Shown here: positions 11,807 through 24,946 of the stretch, one piece after another
Layout: every line of letters begins with the position of its first letter
Numbering within the stretch: the first letter of the stretch is position 1
Assembly: GCA_003117195.1 (NCBI GenBank)
Contig: BDSI01000019.1
Location: 1,240,001-1,304,000, forward strand
Direction of reading: 5' to 3'
DNA from: Eudorina sp. 2006-703-Eu-15
Lineage: Eukaryota; Chlorophyta; Chlorophyceae; Chlamydomonadales; Volvocaceae
Length of the DNA: 64,000 nt
Program-made: the position numbers and the translations under genes
The notes under the pieces: generated by a model
The model's input: only the letters and a program-made list of their open reading frames with translations
Told to the model about the DNA's origin: nothing
The model's database searches: none

Positions 11807-13142
11807 GTCGGTTGCGCCTCGCTGCGGTGAGGTGAGGAAGCGTTGGCACTGTGCTGTTCCAGACGACGCATTGGCGTAGTCACGGGCCCACACGGGCCTG
11901 TTTCGGGATTTGGGTGCGAAGGGCCGGACGGGGTTGAGGTTCTGCGCAGATGTGAATCCGCGCAAATGTGCGTAGAGGAGGGTGGTTTACTGGTATGTTT
12001 GGTGAGTTGAGCTTTGTGTTTAATTATATGTGTGCTTATATCCGATACAAGAATATATGAGTGTGGTCCTGTGCGCCCCGGTGGGCATTGATGTGAGTCT
12101 CATGGTGCCCACGGAGCTCTGGTCGAGTGCCCCCTGCACGGCCGGCCTTTCTGACATCACCGGCTCGATGCTGTCGGTATAATCCTCGCCTGTGTAAGTG
12201 CGCGCGGTTGCCGCTCGATGGGTTCACAGCGTGTGCTGGCGCTTTCGTGCCTATAACACATTTGCGATCGCCGTTGGTTTGGCAGTAGCTTCGACCCTCG
12301 AGCCGGAGAGATGCGGCCGGGTACAGGGTGTCGTGTGCATGTGAAGGCGCGGCAACTTCCTGACACCATCAACCGACGACGGGTGACGCCTCGCCTGCAG
12401 TCAGCAAGGTACAGCTCATCGCCCAGCAGCTGGAGCCCTTACGTGCGGAGGAACACATACCAAGCAGAAGATATCCGAAATGCCCATCCGCGGAGTCACC
12501 TGCACATGGCAAGGGAGGGCCTGTTGGGTGAATTACTCGACCTGCACCCGTCTACACCAGCAGCAAACCTGCACGAACTCTGCCGCCCACGCGCGGTCGC
12601 GTTAAGTATAGCATTTGCCACAACAGCTTCAGGACCTCGGGATCGAGACCAGTGTTAGCCTGCACGTTCCAGTTTCAGTAGTTTTCTATGCTGAAGGAGG
12701 GATCACGACCCCATCTGTCACGACCTTACCTGCCACTATGGAGCATCCTATGACATGCGTGCTTGCTGCCTCGCCATGTCATACCCCGGCCACGTTGCGG
12801 TCTGTAGTTACATCCCATTGGGCTGTCAAAGAGGTCGAAGCCGCCCGGAATGAACCTTACGAGCCCGAGGCCCCGAGTCCATATGTTTTCAGGGGCTAAA
12901 GCCACGGCATGACATGTCAGTAAAACAGTTAACCTTTGCTTCAATCCGTGAACGGCAATGCGTCAATGCCAGGCGAAGGGTGTCCCCGTACGTAAATTGG
13001 CCTGTCCGCAGGGAAGCCGAGGGGATCAATTGTAGATTGGGCGACCACACCGCCTCCAAACATTGGCCTGCACGACCGCATTTCCTACCCTCCTGTGATT
13101 CCCAGCAGGAGTCGGCCTCTCGGCCGGCAGTGGCCGATTTAT

Positions 13143-13194
13143 GTAATGGAACCGTTACAAGGTGGACCCGTATCCCGACCGGGTGTTCCAACGG
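13143..13194 (-). mobile_element. Retroelement-like 3' end, family A (minus copy)
   Basis: About 50 bases match, in reverse complement, the sequence at 30502-30551 with only two or three mismatches. The shared core includes GGAACACCCGGTCGGGA and CCACCTTGTAACGGTT. The match stops in an A/T-rich tail, as expected of a non-LTR retroelement or SINE 3' end. Just beyond it, 13220-13250 resembles 29743-29770 in direct orientation (shared CTCATCAACC and ACCAAGGACAG), so the two loci may share more of an element. Confidence 0.5.
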
Positions 13195-14651
13195 GCCCAG
13201 ATAGCTCGTAGGTGCCTCGTCTCATCAACCCCTACCAAGGACAGAATGCCAGTGTCTTTCCCATTAGACGACCCCCCCCCGATTGTTAGTTTTTGTTGGG
13301 AATACCGGAAGCCCTAGACTCACCTGCGCTGTCCACTGCTGATACGGCCAGTGATACCAAGCGCAATCAAGGGGGTCGGACGCCCCCGTCCATAAATTCG
13401 TGGTGGTCAGGGGCGACGGTTGCAACGGAAAATCGGCCGGATATGGGCCGATGCAAACACAAATTTCGCGTGGACACCTCATCAATATGCCTACAGACCC
13501 TAGCAATTTGTGTCAATGTATATTAGGGCCTTGCCTACGGCCGTTTTGTATATGAATCGGCGAGGATTAGCGTCCAAGGTACCCGTCCTGGACTATAGGT
13601 TCGACCATGGGCAATCGATTACCCTTGGTACGGCCGGTCGGCGAAGTATCCGTTACCCCTGGTGACGTCGCCTGGTGATACGCTCCAACTGTCTGCTCCA
13701 ACTGCTGCTGTGCCATTCAACTCCCATTCCCGTTATGACTTTGACATTAGGTGGAAATGTAGACTTCTCGTGCCGTAATCCTGGTCCATCCAATGGACGT
13801 ACCACGGATATGACTAAAAATCACAAGTCTATAACCACACACGTCTACGGTCGCAACCTAGAACAACTGCAAGAACAATTGCCATCATCGCGCCAACAAC
13901 TGTAACACCCCAACATTTCCCTGTACCTTTGCCCCAGTAGTCGACGCGCTTGGTCGCTCGCAAACATGAGCTTTGAGCTTTTCCATTGAGTTGCTTCTGC
14001 GTTAAGGCAAATCGAGAAAGCTAGCGTAATTGTAGTAAATCGAGGGCAGGGAAGGGATTTTACTAGGTCTCACAAGGTTCGCATGCATACCTTTCTACCT
14101 TTAAAAGCTAAGTTTCCATTATGTGCCTACCCATCAGTAGTTGAACTTGTAGAAAATGGAAGCAAGAGGTAGTAGTTGTAGTATGAAAACTCGTCCAGTT
14201 TGGTTGCTTCAAAAAGAAGATCCCCCTGAATCAGTGTACTTCGTGCGTCAGGAGAAACAGCCTCAAGGCAGACTCACGTCTGACAACATACTGAATTTCG
14301 TAGGAGTACAGTACTGTGGTATTGTTTTCCTTGTCATTATAACGTTGTATAACACAGTTAAGGAAACGGTTATGAACAGGGCCCTTCGTAACTCCGGGAC
14401 TGACACTACATTGAACCGATGGTTGCTAGCTGCATAGGATATTGATCTGAGCTATTTGCCATGTGTTGTCAAGCCCTTGCAGCGTAGGCGTGAAATTTTC
14501 CGCAGAGGTCACGGCGCGTGCGTTGACCATTGTCCAATCCTCTAAAACAGCCTGAATAATGCAATATTATTCCAATTCAACGGCATTCGGGACAATCGGT
14601 TCTTAGTGCTCAGGAACTAGCATCGGTAGCTGTGAGAGCCACAGCAAGCCC

Positions 14652-17600
14652 ATGGGTGTCCTTTGCTGGACACAACCAAGGGAACGGAACAACGTGCAGG
14701 TGAATTCATATGGTCTCCGCAAGAATCGGCTGGTGTGTGAGGATTGCATTCTGACAACGACGATTTCTACACCTCAGGCACAGCTGCTTGAGCAGCTGCA
14801 GTGTGAACTGGCAGCTGGAAATGGGTTTTGGCCGTCATGCTTTTGCTGTGTAGTGCAGCAGGTCTTCGCTGTCTGCAAACACAGTACAGCACTCGTAAGG
14901 TGAGAAAACATGTCCAAGCTTGTTCCATCAAATCCGAACGTTGTACCACAGCGAGTGAGCATGCAGCGCGCCGTATGAAACCATCTCGTGACTGGAAATG
15001 CATACAAAACCCTGTTAGGGTTTCGATTGTACGGCAACTCGATCATCCGCCTCACCACCGCGACACCCCTTCCCGACTCTCACGGCAGCATCGCGGGTGC
15101 AGCTCGGGATGGCAGTTCGCTGACCGTGCTGGCGAGCTGCGGCCCGGGAGCAAGCGCGGCTCCCCCGGGACTGGTCCTGCCGACCCCCTGGTCAGTCAGC
15201 ACTGAAACCTCGCGGCGAACCTATGCGAATGGTTCTCCAAGACAAGCCGAGCCACGCGCAGGGCATTGGACACCTGTCTCCTGGAAGGTGACGCGTTACG
15301 GGCCGGATTATGGAATTCTGAAGGATCGTGTTTCACTTGGCAACGTGGGGGAGGGACTTGCTGGGGCCACAAGGAGAGCCGGTCATAACATGGGAGATGA
15401 CAGCAAAGATGATTACAGGGCATGTCGATGGACGCTGCGTGCTAACGAGCAGGGCAGGGCACACAAATGCGCCTTGCGGTGTCTTCGCGTAGGTATCTAG
15501 GTGGTCATAGGCATGTAAGATATGAAGGTGTATAAGGGTGTACATACCTGCACGGGCGGGGACTTCGTTTTCGTGTACCGCCAAATATCGTCGCGACCGC
15601 CCTGCAACGCGCGTTGGCACGCGGCCGTGACAAGCTTCTCCCCGCCCACCGGGTGCGGCGCCGCGAGTACAAGCCAGTACCAGAACTATGGGTTCCGTTG
15701 TAGTACGCCCGGAGACATCCCATCCGCGTGCGACTGTCCCAGAGGGGCCCATGATTCAAACATGCTGAACTCACACCTGAACCCTGGTATGGGTGCGCCC
15801 GCGTGCAAATTCCCACTGCAGAGCGGTAGCCCCCCGGAGCGTCTTCCGGCCGACTGGCACCAGCTGCTGAGCCAGGCCCGGCAGTCGGAGCCGCTGTGCC
15901 TGCAGGCGCAGCTCGCGCCGCTGGTGCTGGGCGGGCGGCTGGTGGGGGCGCTCCTGGTAGTGACGCAGGCGGGGCAGCTGCCCGGCAGCCGCAGCGCCCC
16001 TACCTCCGCGGCCGGTCGGCCACTGGGAGATGTGGTCCCGGCAGTCAAATCAAGGTCAGGCTTCGGCTGGTCCTTGCGCCGGCTGTGGAGGCGGCCGGTG
16101 CCCTCACCCTCGTCTGGCTCCTCCTCTTCTTCCTCCTCCTGCTCGGCGCCCTCGCCGGGCCTTATGCGGGGCCTGGCGTCTGCTGTGTCGCAGGTGGCGT
16201 TCGGACCGCACCTCAGGGCCGTGTCGATGGTGGGTGTATCCAAGTGTCCGGGGATGCGTGCGGTCCTCGTCGCGAGCGGTGTCGTCACAGGGTGGTGCGC
16301 CGGTGCCTCACACGCGCGCCGCGTGCGAACACTGCGCTGCGCCACTTGTTCTAAGTGGATATGCACAGGCGTACGCGCCGAGCGTCCTTGAATGTCTGGC
16401 CTGTGCAACAGAGCGAGACGGAGCAGGGGTCGCGGGCAGTGCAGTGCGCACATCGAAGGGGCTGTGAAGATGGTGGGTCTCGTCGCAGCGGAAGCCCACT
16501 TCATTCCTCACCATGATTCGAAGAGTAAGCATGGCAGGCACGCCAGGTTCTGGCACCGCATCCTGGCATAAGGAACTAGTGTCTCATGTAAGGGCATTAT
16601 GTATGAGAGACACTGGGGGCATTACCAGCTGGCCGGGGAGCCGCTGATGACGGGTCCGGTAGCGCGTATGGCGTACTTGATGTGAACACTCAGTAGCCGC
16701 AGGGCCTAGGCACCCGAGGACGACCCGGAAGTGCGTGCGAAGCGGATGTGCGCTGTGAACCTCTCTAGGGCATCGTAACTGGCCCGCAGCCGTCCATCGC
16801 AGGTTTGGGCCTACAGGGCATTAAAAAGCGCAAAACAGGGCCCCCCAAACTTGTTCCGCCCCGCCTCCTTTCTTCCCTGCATCTTCCACAGCTCTGCACC
16901 GCCGCCCAGTCCCTGGCCACGGCGGCCAGCCTGTACGACGTCTCCTCAGTACTCTCTACTACCCTTACCGAAGCCTTGGCGGCGGATCTCCACGTCAACC
17001 TTGCCGTACGGGTGGCCGTTGCACCCCCGACATTTGGCCACCACGGCTATCTCCTTCCTTGGGAGACCCAGGCCGGTGGTGAGACAGGGACGGGTGGCTC
17101 CGTCCAATCGGGGATGGAGCTGACCAACAAGATTATGGCGGCGGTGGCCGGCAGCAAATCGGCACGCACGCTGCAGAGCACGCAAGTCTTGAGCGTTTGC
17201 GAGGACAGCTTCGTGGGCGCCTCCCCCGCCTCGGCGCCCAACATGCTGCTGCTGGGTTCCTCCAGCCTGCTCCCCCGGGGTGACAACAAGGTGGGGTGCA
17301 AAGCGTGGCGGAGGGGAACGGGGAGCGACGCAGCGGCCCTGCCAGGGGGCGGTCTCCTGGCTCGTGGGTGGGGGCGGAAGGGTGACGGCGCCGGTGCGGC
17401 AAGACGGCTGCTCTTGTGTCCGGACGTCTGTTCATACAACGCGCGCATGTGCCGTACTGAAACGTGCGGACGAGCTTGAAACCTTGACACCTGAAGAGCT
17501 GCACTGCACGCAGGGCATCCTGGGAACTCAGAAGAGAACGTGGCGCTTTTCGAATGGGGCCTACGCTGTTCTCGTTTCGGCGGGCGATGAATTTAACCCC

Positions 17601-20600
17601 CACCTCCCTCATCACGCGCCCACGCTCTTACACGAGTACGCCAGCCTCACAGCTTCCCTTTCCCTCCCCTCCCCGCCCTCTCCCGGCCCTCACCTCCTCC
17701 TCCGCCCCCTCCTCCTCCGCCCCGGTGGGCTGCAGGTGTTGCCCTTCGCCCTGTCGTCCTCCCTGCTGATGCAGCTGCTGCGACCCGGAGGGCCCGCCAG
17801 GACAGGACCCGCAGGGACAGGCGGCGGAGGCGGAGGGGGCGCCAGCGGCATCGCATCATTCGTGCACGGTGGCACGCTCGGCGGTCACCAGATGGCTCCC
17901 GAGGACCCTGCCGCCCGCATCCTGCTAGCGCTGCACACCAAGGCGGCGGCGGAGCCCTTGACGGGACTGTGCTGCCCGGATCACCCGCCGCCGGGGGGCG
18001 AGACGTACAGCAGCGGGGTGTTGAGCGCCAGGCAGCCGCACGCCCTGCAGGTGAGGTGCTCGCACCCTGACGGGCTCTTCTGCAACCCGCCGTAGGGGCC
18101 GCCCTTGCGGACGACGGGCACGCGACCCCGTCCGCGGATGTATTTACTGGGGTGTCATTGCCGGTGCTTGTCACCTTGGGCTACCGTCACCTGCGGTTTC
18201 ACTGGGGGTGTTTCCCTCGGGTTTAAGTAGAATCCCCAATGGAAATATGGAATCCTATGCGGATTCCCCGTTGTTCCAGGTGGTACCAAGTATTACCGTA
18301 GGCCAAGCTGCTAGGCGCAGGCGAGGCAAAGTGCCCCTGACGCGACATCAGGGAGGGTCAACAGGGCGACTATTGCTCTTCGGCCTTGACGTGCGCGTCG
18401 CCCTCCGCCTCCTTTCCAGCGGGGGATGGCACCGCTCCCGTGGCCGCTCCGTGGGATTCTTGGACGCGTCTGGGAGTCGAGTGGGGCTAAGGAGGAGCGC
18501 TGAGTTCGTTCGCCCCTGACCTTGCGCGCCGCTGCCTCGCAGCAGGTGGACCCGACCGCGGCGAGCTCAGTTACTGCCATGCCGCCATGCGCTGGCGGCG
18601 GCGTCTTCTCCACATCTACCGCCTCAGCCGCCTCGCCCTCGCCCTCCTCCGCCTTATCCTCCTGCTACGTATCCGGCCTGGTGGTGGCCAACCTCAACGC
18701 CTGGATGCAGGACGTGGAGCGACCCAGCTCCGATGTGGCGCTGCTGATGATGGCGGCCAGAGGCAAGGGGACCGCAAGCGGCGCGGGGACGGCGCTGCCG
18801 GCCGGCGGCGGAGCCGCACCCGCAGCTTCCTCCGCCGCACCCGCAGCCGGCTCGGGCCCTGCGTGCCTGGTGGCGGTGGCGGGCTGCGCTGCATCGCCTG
18901 CGGTCGCTGGGTCGGGGCCGATAAACAACTCCGTACCTGCGGCACCTCGTGCATTGAAAACGACGTCCCGGCCCGTAGAACATCCGCTTATCGTGGAGGC
19001 GCCCGCGTCGGGCGGCGTTCCCACTGACCCATTCTATCGCACAGGCAGTCACGTGCAAATCGGCGGCGGCGTACGGCATAGCGGCGGCCCGTGCGTGGCG
19101 GTGTACATCACCGCCTCCGAGCGGCTGCCCACTTCGTTGCTGAGGGCCATCAAGGACCGGGCGGTGGCGCTGATGGAGGTGGGGGAAAGGGTCTGGGGGG
19201 TCTGTAGGGGGTGTAAGGCGGATAGGATGGTTCGGGTGGGTGATTCAGGGGATTGGATTCGTGGCGAGAGCGTGACCTGGGGTATGATGGCACGGCTGAT
19301 GGCTGACTGACTGCTGTCCGGCCCTGGTAGTCACTGCTGCTATCCCCACGCCCTACCTTCGCTCATACCCGGCTTGGGCCGTTGTTTCCCACCACCACGA
19401 CCACGGTATCCCCGCGCCCTGACCGCCCCGACCGGGCCCGGCCCGCACGCCTTCCTCTTGCGCAGCTGCTGCTGCCCGCCTGCCTGGGCACCCTCTCCGC
19501 GGGACCCGTCCGAGAACAAGGCGAGCTGATGGCGCAGGGCGGCGGCATCGCCGGCAGCATCGCCGCGGCCATCGCGGCCGGCGGCTCCCGCAGCAAGCGC
19601 CTGCAGGCGTCTCCGCTGCCAGCGGCGACCGGAAACCTGCCCAGCTCAACCGCGCCAGGCTATACCGGAGCCGCCGGCGGCGGCAGCGGCAGCGCGGCAG
19701 CTCTGCCGTACTCCGCACCCGACCCCACGTCACCCAACCCCAGCCAGCCGCCCCTTGGGGTCCTGGCGTCGGTGAGCCCCTTCAGCAGCCTCGTGGTAGC
19801 CGAGGGAGTCAGTCAGCCGAGTTCCTTCGCGCCACGCCTGGCCCGTATGCTGGCGATGGCCGGCGCGTCCCTGTCGCAGCCGACCGAGAAGCCGCACCGC
19901 CTGGCGAGCCTGGCGGAGTCGTCCGAGCTCGGCAGGACGCTCGAGGGGCTGACAGCGGCGGGCCAGAGCTACCCTGCGCCCCACGAGCGGACGTCCGGCT
20001 CGGCGGCGGGTCTGTGCGGGGATTTCCAGATGCTCTTGGAGCAGCAGCGCTGGACGGTGGGCAGCGTCGGCGGCGGCGGCGGCGGTGGGGACCCAGCGGG
20101 AGGCGTACGGCGGACGTGCGGGGCGCCGCTGGTGCCGCCGACGCCACGGGTGCCGTCGCAGAGCAGGAACACGCGGGGCAGTCCAGGGGACGCGGGCGGC
20201 GGCGGCGGCGGCAGGGCACTTGCCGTGGTTGAGGGGATCACCGGCCTGACGGAGGCCGTCACGGGCGGCGTGGACGGCCAAGTGAGCAGCATGAGGGATA
20301 ACTTGGACCTGTGGATTGACGGCTTCCTGCAGATGGTGCGGGAGGTTCCAAACAAGGGGGGCCACGCGCAAGGGTGAGTGAGGGGCCCCCCCGGGGGCGG
20401 GAGAGTGGTCTGGACTGTGGTGGAGGAGACAGCGGCAGGGCCTGGGGTCTGGGGCAGTTTGGGGGGGAGGGCGCCCTCCCAAGCGGAGTGGGAGGAGGAC
20501 AGTGCCGGCGCCGGAATGCCTCCGTTACGATTGTGAGATGCAAAGTCATCACACATCGCTGACATCGGTTTATAAGAATCATGAGAATCATATTAATCGG

Positions 20601-23600
20601 TGGTCTGTACCTTCCGCGCCACAACAACATGGCTGGAAAAGGCAGCATCAACGCCTGACGTATGGGCGTGTCGGGCACTGTGCTTTCCTAACAGCGCTGC
20701 CGACGGTGAACCCGGCGGCTAACCGCGGGGCGCCCTGCTTGCCTCCCCCACCCTCCCGACCAGGTCCTACGCGGATGACGACCTGCGCTTCCTGCGCCTC
20801 TACCAGCGACTGGGCTCCGGCGGCGCAGCGTCCGTGTACGCGGGCGTGCTCCTGGGCATGGATGTGGCGGTCAAGGTGATCGAGCCGCCCCCTGCCGAGG
20901 TCGACCTCGATACCCTGGCCAGGATTTGCTTTGAGCAGGAGTTCGAGGCGGGTCGTGAGAGTCAGGAGGCCAAGGAGACGGCGGCGGCGGGCGTGGCGGA
21001 GGAGGCGGGCGGTGAAGAGGTGGTCGAGGGTCATCGGATGGCTTCCCTGGCCGGCGTCGTGCGGGAGGCCCAGATGCGGGAGTTGATCCGCAGCGCCAGG
21101 GAGTGCGCCGTGCTCACCGCGCTGAGCCACCCAGGCATAGTGCAGGTAGGAGCGTTTCCGCGGGTTGCACCGGGCGTCCGGGCTCTATACATCGCCGTAA
21201 ATGACGCGTGGGTGACGTCCCCTCTGCAGTGCCCGACCCGCCGTGCGCATCGTCATGCCCGCAACCCGATCGCCCTTGCTTGCCTTGTCCGGCGCGGTGG
21301 CACGTGACCGCGCAAACCCCCCAGGTGTACTCCTACCACACCCGCGTCGCCGTCCTCCCGGGCGACGGCCCCGATGACCTGCCGCGGCTGCTGCCCGTGG
21401 CGCCGGGGGAGACCTGCCCCGAGCCGCAGCAAGGTAGGGACGGGCGCTAGGGTTGTCCGCTGAGAGCATGTCCGCGACTATCATCCCTGTAAGGCGCGGC
21501 CGCACTGAACCACACGACGCCACGTGGTACCCGCACCCGCACCCGAAACCCCGGGCCCCCGGGTCACCTGAACGCCTTCCCTGGGCCCCTCCTCCCCAGG
21601 GCCCCTGCACCTGGTCATTATCATGGAGGTGAGCGAGGGAGGGAGTGAAGGAGGGAGGGAGGAAGGGGGTGGGGGCGTGGGGGAAGATGCCGTCGCCAGG
21701 TTGCTGCTGGGGAAAGGAGGGAGGGGCTGGGTGGGGATGATGGGGCAGGGCCGGAGCTGGTTCATCTGCGGTAAGCGGGTGCAGCGCGAGCCGGGTCACG
21801 CTAGGCGGATTTGGGACAGGCAGGAATGTCTGGCCTGCTGTTCCTGCCTGCTGTTCCTGACTGGCTGTTCCTGACTGGCTGGGCGTGCAGCTGCGGACCA
21901 GTTCGGGATCCCCCGAGTTGATTTGGGGTGCGGTCGGGGTACCGTGCAGCGGATACCGTGAAGTCAGCGAGGAGGAAGACACGCTGAAGCGCAGGGAGCC
22001 GCGCCAATGAGCAGGACATCACACTGGCCAGCAGTTCCCATGTGCTGTTGTTGTTCCTCAGGTCCGTGTTCCCAGCCCTGCACTCCCGCGCTCCCCTCCC
22101 CGGCCCTTCCTTATTCGCCTCTCTCCCTCCCTCAGCGCTGCGACCTGGGCTCGCTGGCGGATGCCCTGGACAACGGCATGTTCAGGAAGGCCATCATCGC
22201 CGCCGCCAGCGCCCCGCCCGCCCCCGTCGCCGCCCCCGCCAGGCGCCCCGGACCGCTCCCGGGCGCTACCTCCGCCAGGGGGGGCGGCAGCACCTCCATG
22301 CGCGCCATCTACCTGACGCTGCTGGAGGTGGCCCTCGCGCTGCGGCACCTGCACTCCATGAACCTGGTGCACTGCGATGTGAGGGAGGGGAGGAGGGGGG
22401 AGGGAGGAGGGGGGAGGTGGGAGGGGGGCGAGAGGGATAGGGGGGACTGATGTGAGGAGTTTGAGTTAATCATCTTAAAGCAGTTTTCAAGGACGGGGAA
22501 GAATGCAAGTGTCTCTTGAGGACGGGACGCAGGGGAAGCAGGCGGAACGTGTTGATACGTGGCCCCAGGGTCATGCCCAGCTTAACGGTTTTCTGTACCT
22601 GCTGCTCCCGATTTTACATCATGCCTTCGCGCGCCCATGACCTCCTCCGGCCCCTCCCCTGCCTGTCTGCCCCCGTCAGGTCAAGGTGGCCAACGTGCTG
22701 CTCAAGTCGTGCCCCAGCGACATCCGCGGCTTCACGTGCAAGCTGTCCGACTTCGGACTGGTCAACCTGCTGCGCTCCGAGGAGGCGCACGAGCAGGAGC
22801 AGGGGCAGGGGCAGGGGCAGCCGCCGGCGGGCGACCGTAAGCCGTGGATGCGCAACGCGGATGCGGCGGGCACGGTGAGAGAGGAGGCAGCGCCTAGGGT
22901 AGGAGCAAAGGATGGTAGCGCCTGGCAGAGGAGCAAAGGCCGGGGGCTGCGAATGTCTTCTGTGGCGGTTTTGCGATGAAATGGTTGTTGCCCGGGGACA
23001 GGGATTCGTGGCCCCAGCTGCCGCCCAATTGATACCACCTGCACAGCTTGGGCAGGTTTCCAACACCGAATCCGCCTGCCGTTGAACCCCGTCGTTCTGG
23101 TGGGCCGCATTTGGGGCCCTTCCTCCTCTCGCTTTGCACCGCACCGCCGACCGCCCCCTGCGCCCTCTCTCTCTCCCTCCATCAGGTCACGCATCTGGCC
23201 CCCGAGTGCTTCGAGTCGAGTGAGTGGCTCAAGGGGTGTCGGGCGTCGGGCGAAGGGGCGGGGCTGTGGAGGGTACCAGCTCTCCAAAGCTGCCGTCAGG
23301 ATTTCCCATGACACGGATTTCGCACGGGGCAGCGTTGCGCCGGGCGCCACCGTTCTCTTGCCTCATCGCTGTATCGGTTCGAATGCGGCCCTAGAGCTGT
23401 CCCCTGTATGGCCCTCCATCGTCCCCGCCTGCTCCTGTACCTGACCACGGTTGGTCCGCCGCCCTTGTGATGCCGTACCTGGGGCCCCGCAGGCAGCCAG
23501 CTGGACCAGTCGGTGGACATTTACGCGTTCGGCATCGTGATGTGGGAGGTCTTCACGCGCAAGCCGCCGTACGCCGAGTTCGCGCCCACCTTCGAGGTAC

Positions 23601-24946
23601 CGTCATTGTGTGATACACGGGCGAGCGGTACGAGTCGCTGCGGCTCCGCGCCAGCGGCTCCAATAGTGGGCACACATCCTCACGCACACAGCGCGCCGGG
23701 GTGCGCCAAGTCGAGTAGTTGGTTGATGGCGGGAGGACGTCCTCGCGTCACCTCCGGCGCGGGCAGTTCTGTTACCCGGTGGCATGTCATCCAAGCGTTC
23801 GTGCCCTCGCCAGCACATGACACGGGCACCTGCCGTCTTGGGACTCCAGGCCCCCGGCTCAGACCTACGCCAAACGAGTCTTCCCAGCTTGGCATCGCCG
23901 AATTTGAACCATCGCGGCACCGCCATTCGGGCGTGGTGGAACTCCCGCGCGACTTACCTATATTAGGCTGGCGGGGGCGGGGGCGTTGTTATCGTTTGGT
24001 TGCTCTTTTGCGATTTCGCTGTCTTTATTGACAAAAAGGGGGAGGGCATTGTCCCAGGTCGCCGAGCCGCCGGCGAGCGGTGGCCGCTGATCCGCAGATA
24101 TGCACGACATCGCGGATGCGATCCCCTCCAGTCTGGCCTCCGTGCGACCCCCACAGGAGGGGTATCCCGCCCAGGTCGCGTCGCGCGCTGCTGGCCATGC
24201 ACCGCGCCTGGCTTTGCGTCTGCCCACCCCCTCGATCTTGCCAAGGAGTCGTGGGTCTTTGGAAGACCCTGGCTTTGCAGGCGGCCTGAAGAGAGTGAAG
24301 TTTCGTTCTCGCTGTGCGCCGCCCACCCTTTCGCGAACAGGAGCTGCCGGCGCGCGTGATCGAGGGCCTGAGGCCGCGGTTCCCGTCGCACTGCCCGGCG
24401 CATTTCAGGTAGGGCAGGCCGTCACAGCGCTTTGGCGCACACTCTTCGGGCGAGCTTGCGGTTGACTTCCTGCTTGCCTCGCTTTTGACATCGTTGTAGC
24501 CGTTGAAGATCAGGGACTGGTGGTTTCCGTGGCTTTTTTATTAGAAATCATGTCCGTACGACAACGGTAGCTGCAAGCGCAGGCCTTGTTATTGGTCCGG
24601 GTGAGGGCCAGCTGCCGCGCGGCTCGCAATAAGGTCTGCACGCCCTAAGCCTCACAGCAGCAGATACCCTGCGTAGGTCAAACATCCGAAAAGTATTTCC
24701 GTGGTCTCTTTCCGCCACTGCTAACGGCGTCAGGTACTGACTTCCACAGCCAACTCTTCTGAATTCATACCCCCGGGCAGGTCGTTGGCTCAGGCCTGCT
24801 GGTCCGGTAACCCGGCGCAGCGCCCCACAGCGGCGGCCGTGGTGTCGTGGCTGCAGAGCTTCATGGAGGGGACGCCGACCGTGTTCGAGCAGGCGCGGCA
24901 GCGGCAGGCCGGGCCGGCTGGCAGGGGGACGGCCGGCGGCGGCTGA
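14652..24946 (+). CDS. Kinase K1: GAF-like modules plus TKL-like protein kinase
   Basis: Seventeen exons in phase give 1454 aa: 14652-14699, 14778-14899, 15089-15287, 15822-16229, 16892-17290, 17736-18050, 18543-19178, 19466-20373, 20764-21145, 21325-21433, 21600-21628, 22136-22378, 22680-22874, 23186-23219, 23493-23596, 24341-24408, 24781-24946. The N-terminus is MGVLCWTQP. Residues about 125-390 and 500-750 look like GAF-type sensor modules (LHVNLAVRVAV; CVAVYITASERLP, then LLRAIKDRAVALMEV), an inference without a search. The kinase domain starts near 1012: glycine loop LGSGGAASVYAG, AVKVIE lysine, an acidic insert before the C helix, HCDVKVANVLL in place of HRD, DFG, LAPE, DIYAFGIVMWE and QRPTAAAVV. 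Substrate and ligand are unknown. K2 is a tandem paralogue and K3 an inverted one. K1 alone has an intron at 18051-18542. The start codon is fixed by the matching first exons of K2 and K3. Confidence 0.88.
21825..21885. repeat. Small tandem repeat in K1 intron 11
   Basis: Units of about 16-18 bases built on CTGTTCCTGACTGGCTG and CTGCTGTTCCTGCCTG are repeated three to four times inside the intron after the 29-bp exon. Purely intronic. Confidence 0.5.

Larger units (their letters stand above)
11055..14651. other. Intergenic region between VTC4 and kinase K1
   Basis: Begins with the VTC4 3' UTR (candidate TGTAA at 11802) and ends with the presumed K1 promoter and 5' UTR. It contains an inverted copy of a retroelement-like 3' end at 13143-13194. 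A 93-codon open frame at 14156-14437 encodes one hydrophobic segment (around YCGIVFLVIITLYN). I do not recognise it, and it has no counterpart upstream of K2. No other coding signal was found; base composition becomes more AT-rich from about 12 kb. Confidence 0.5.

Noticed and set aside
12150..12240. Possible tRNA-like segment
   Set aside because: I looked for a T-arm GTTCGAATC-type box and an acceptor stem here and at GGTTCGAA near 23378 and 39452; no cloverleaf could be formed.
14156..14437. 93-codon frame with one hydrophobic segment upstream of K1
   Set aside because: Could be an upstream exon or small protein, but there is no similar frame before K2 or K3 and no recognisable motif; kept only as a note in the region entry.
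15686..16504. 272-codon minus-strand frame over K1 exon 4
   Set aside because: It is the antisense shadow of a GC-rich coding exon; the plus-strand protein is conserved in K2 and K3.
24010..24045. Short match to 7580-7610 (TTCGCTGTCTT...ATTGACA)
   Set aside because: Only about 20 bases are shared between two introns; too short to call a repeat family.
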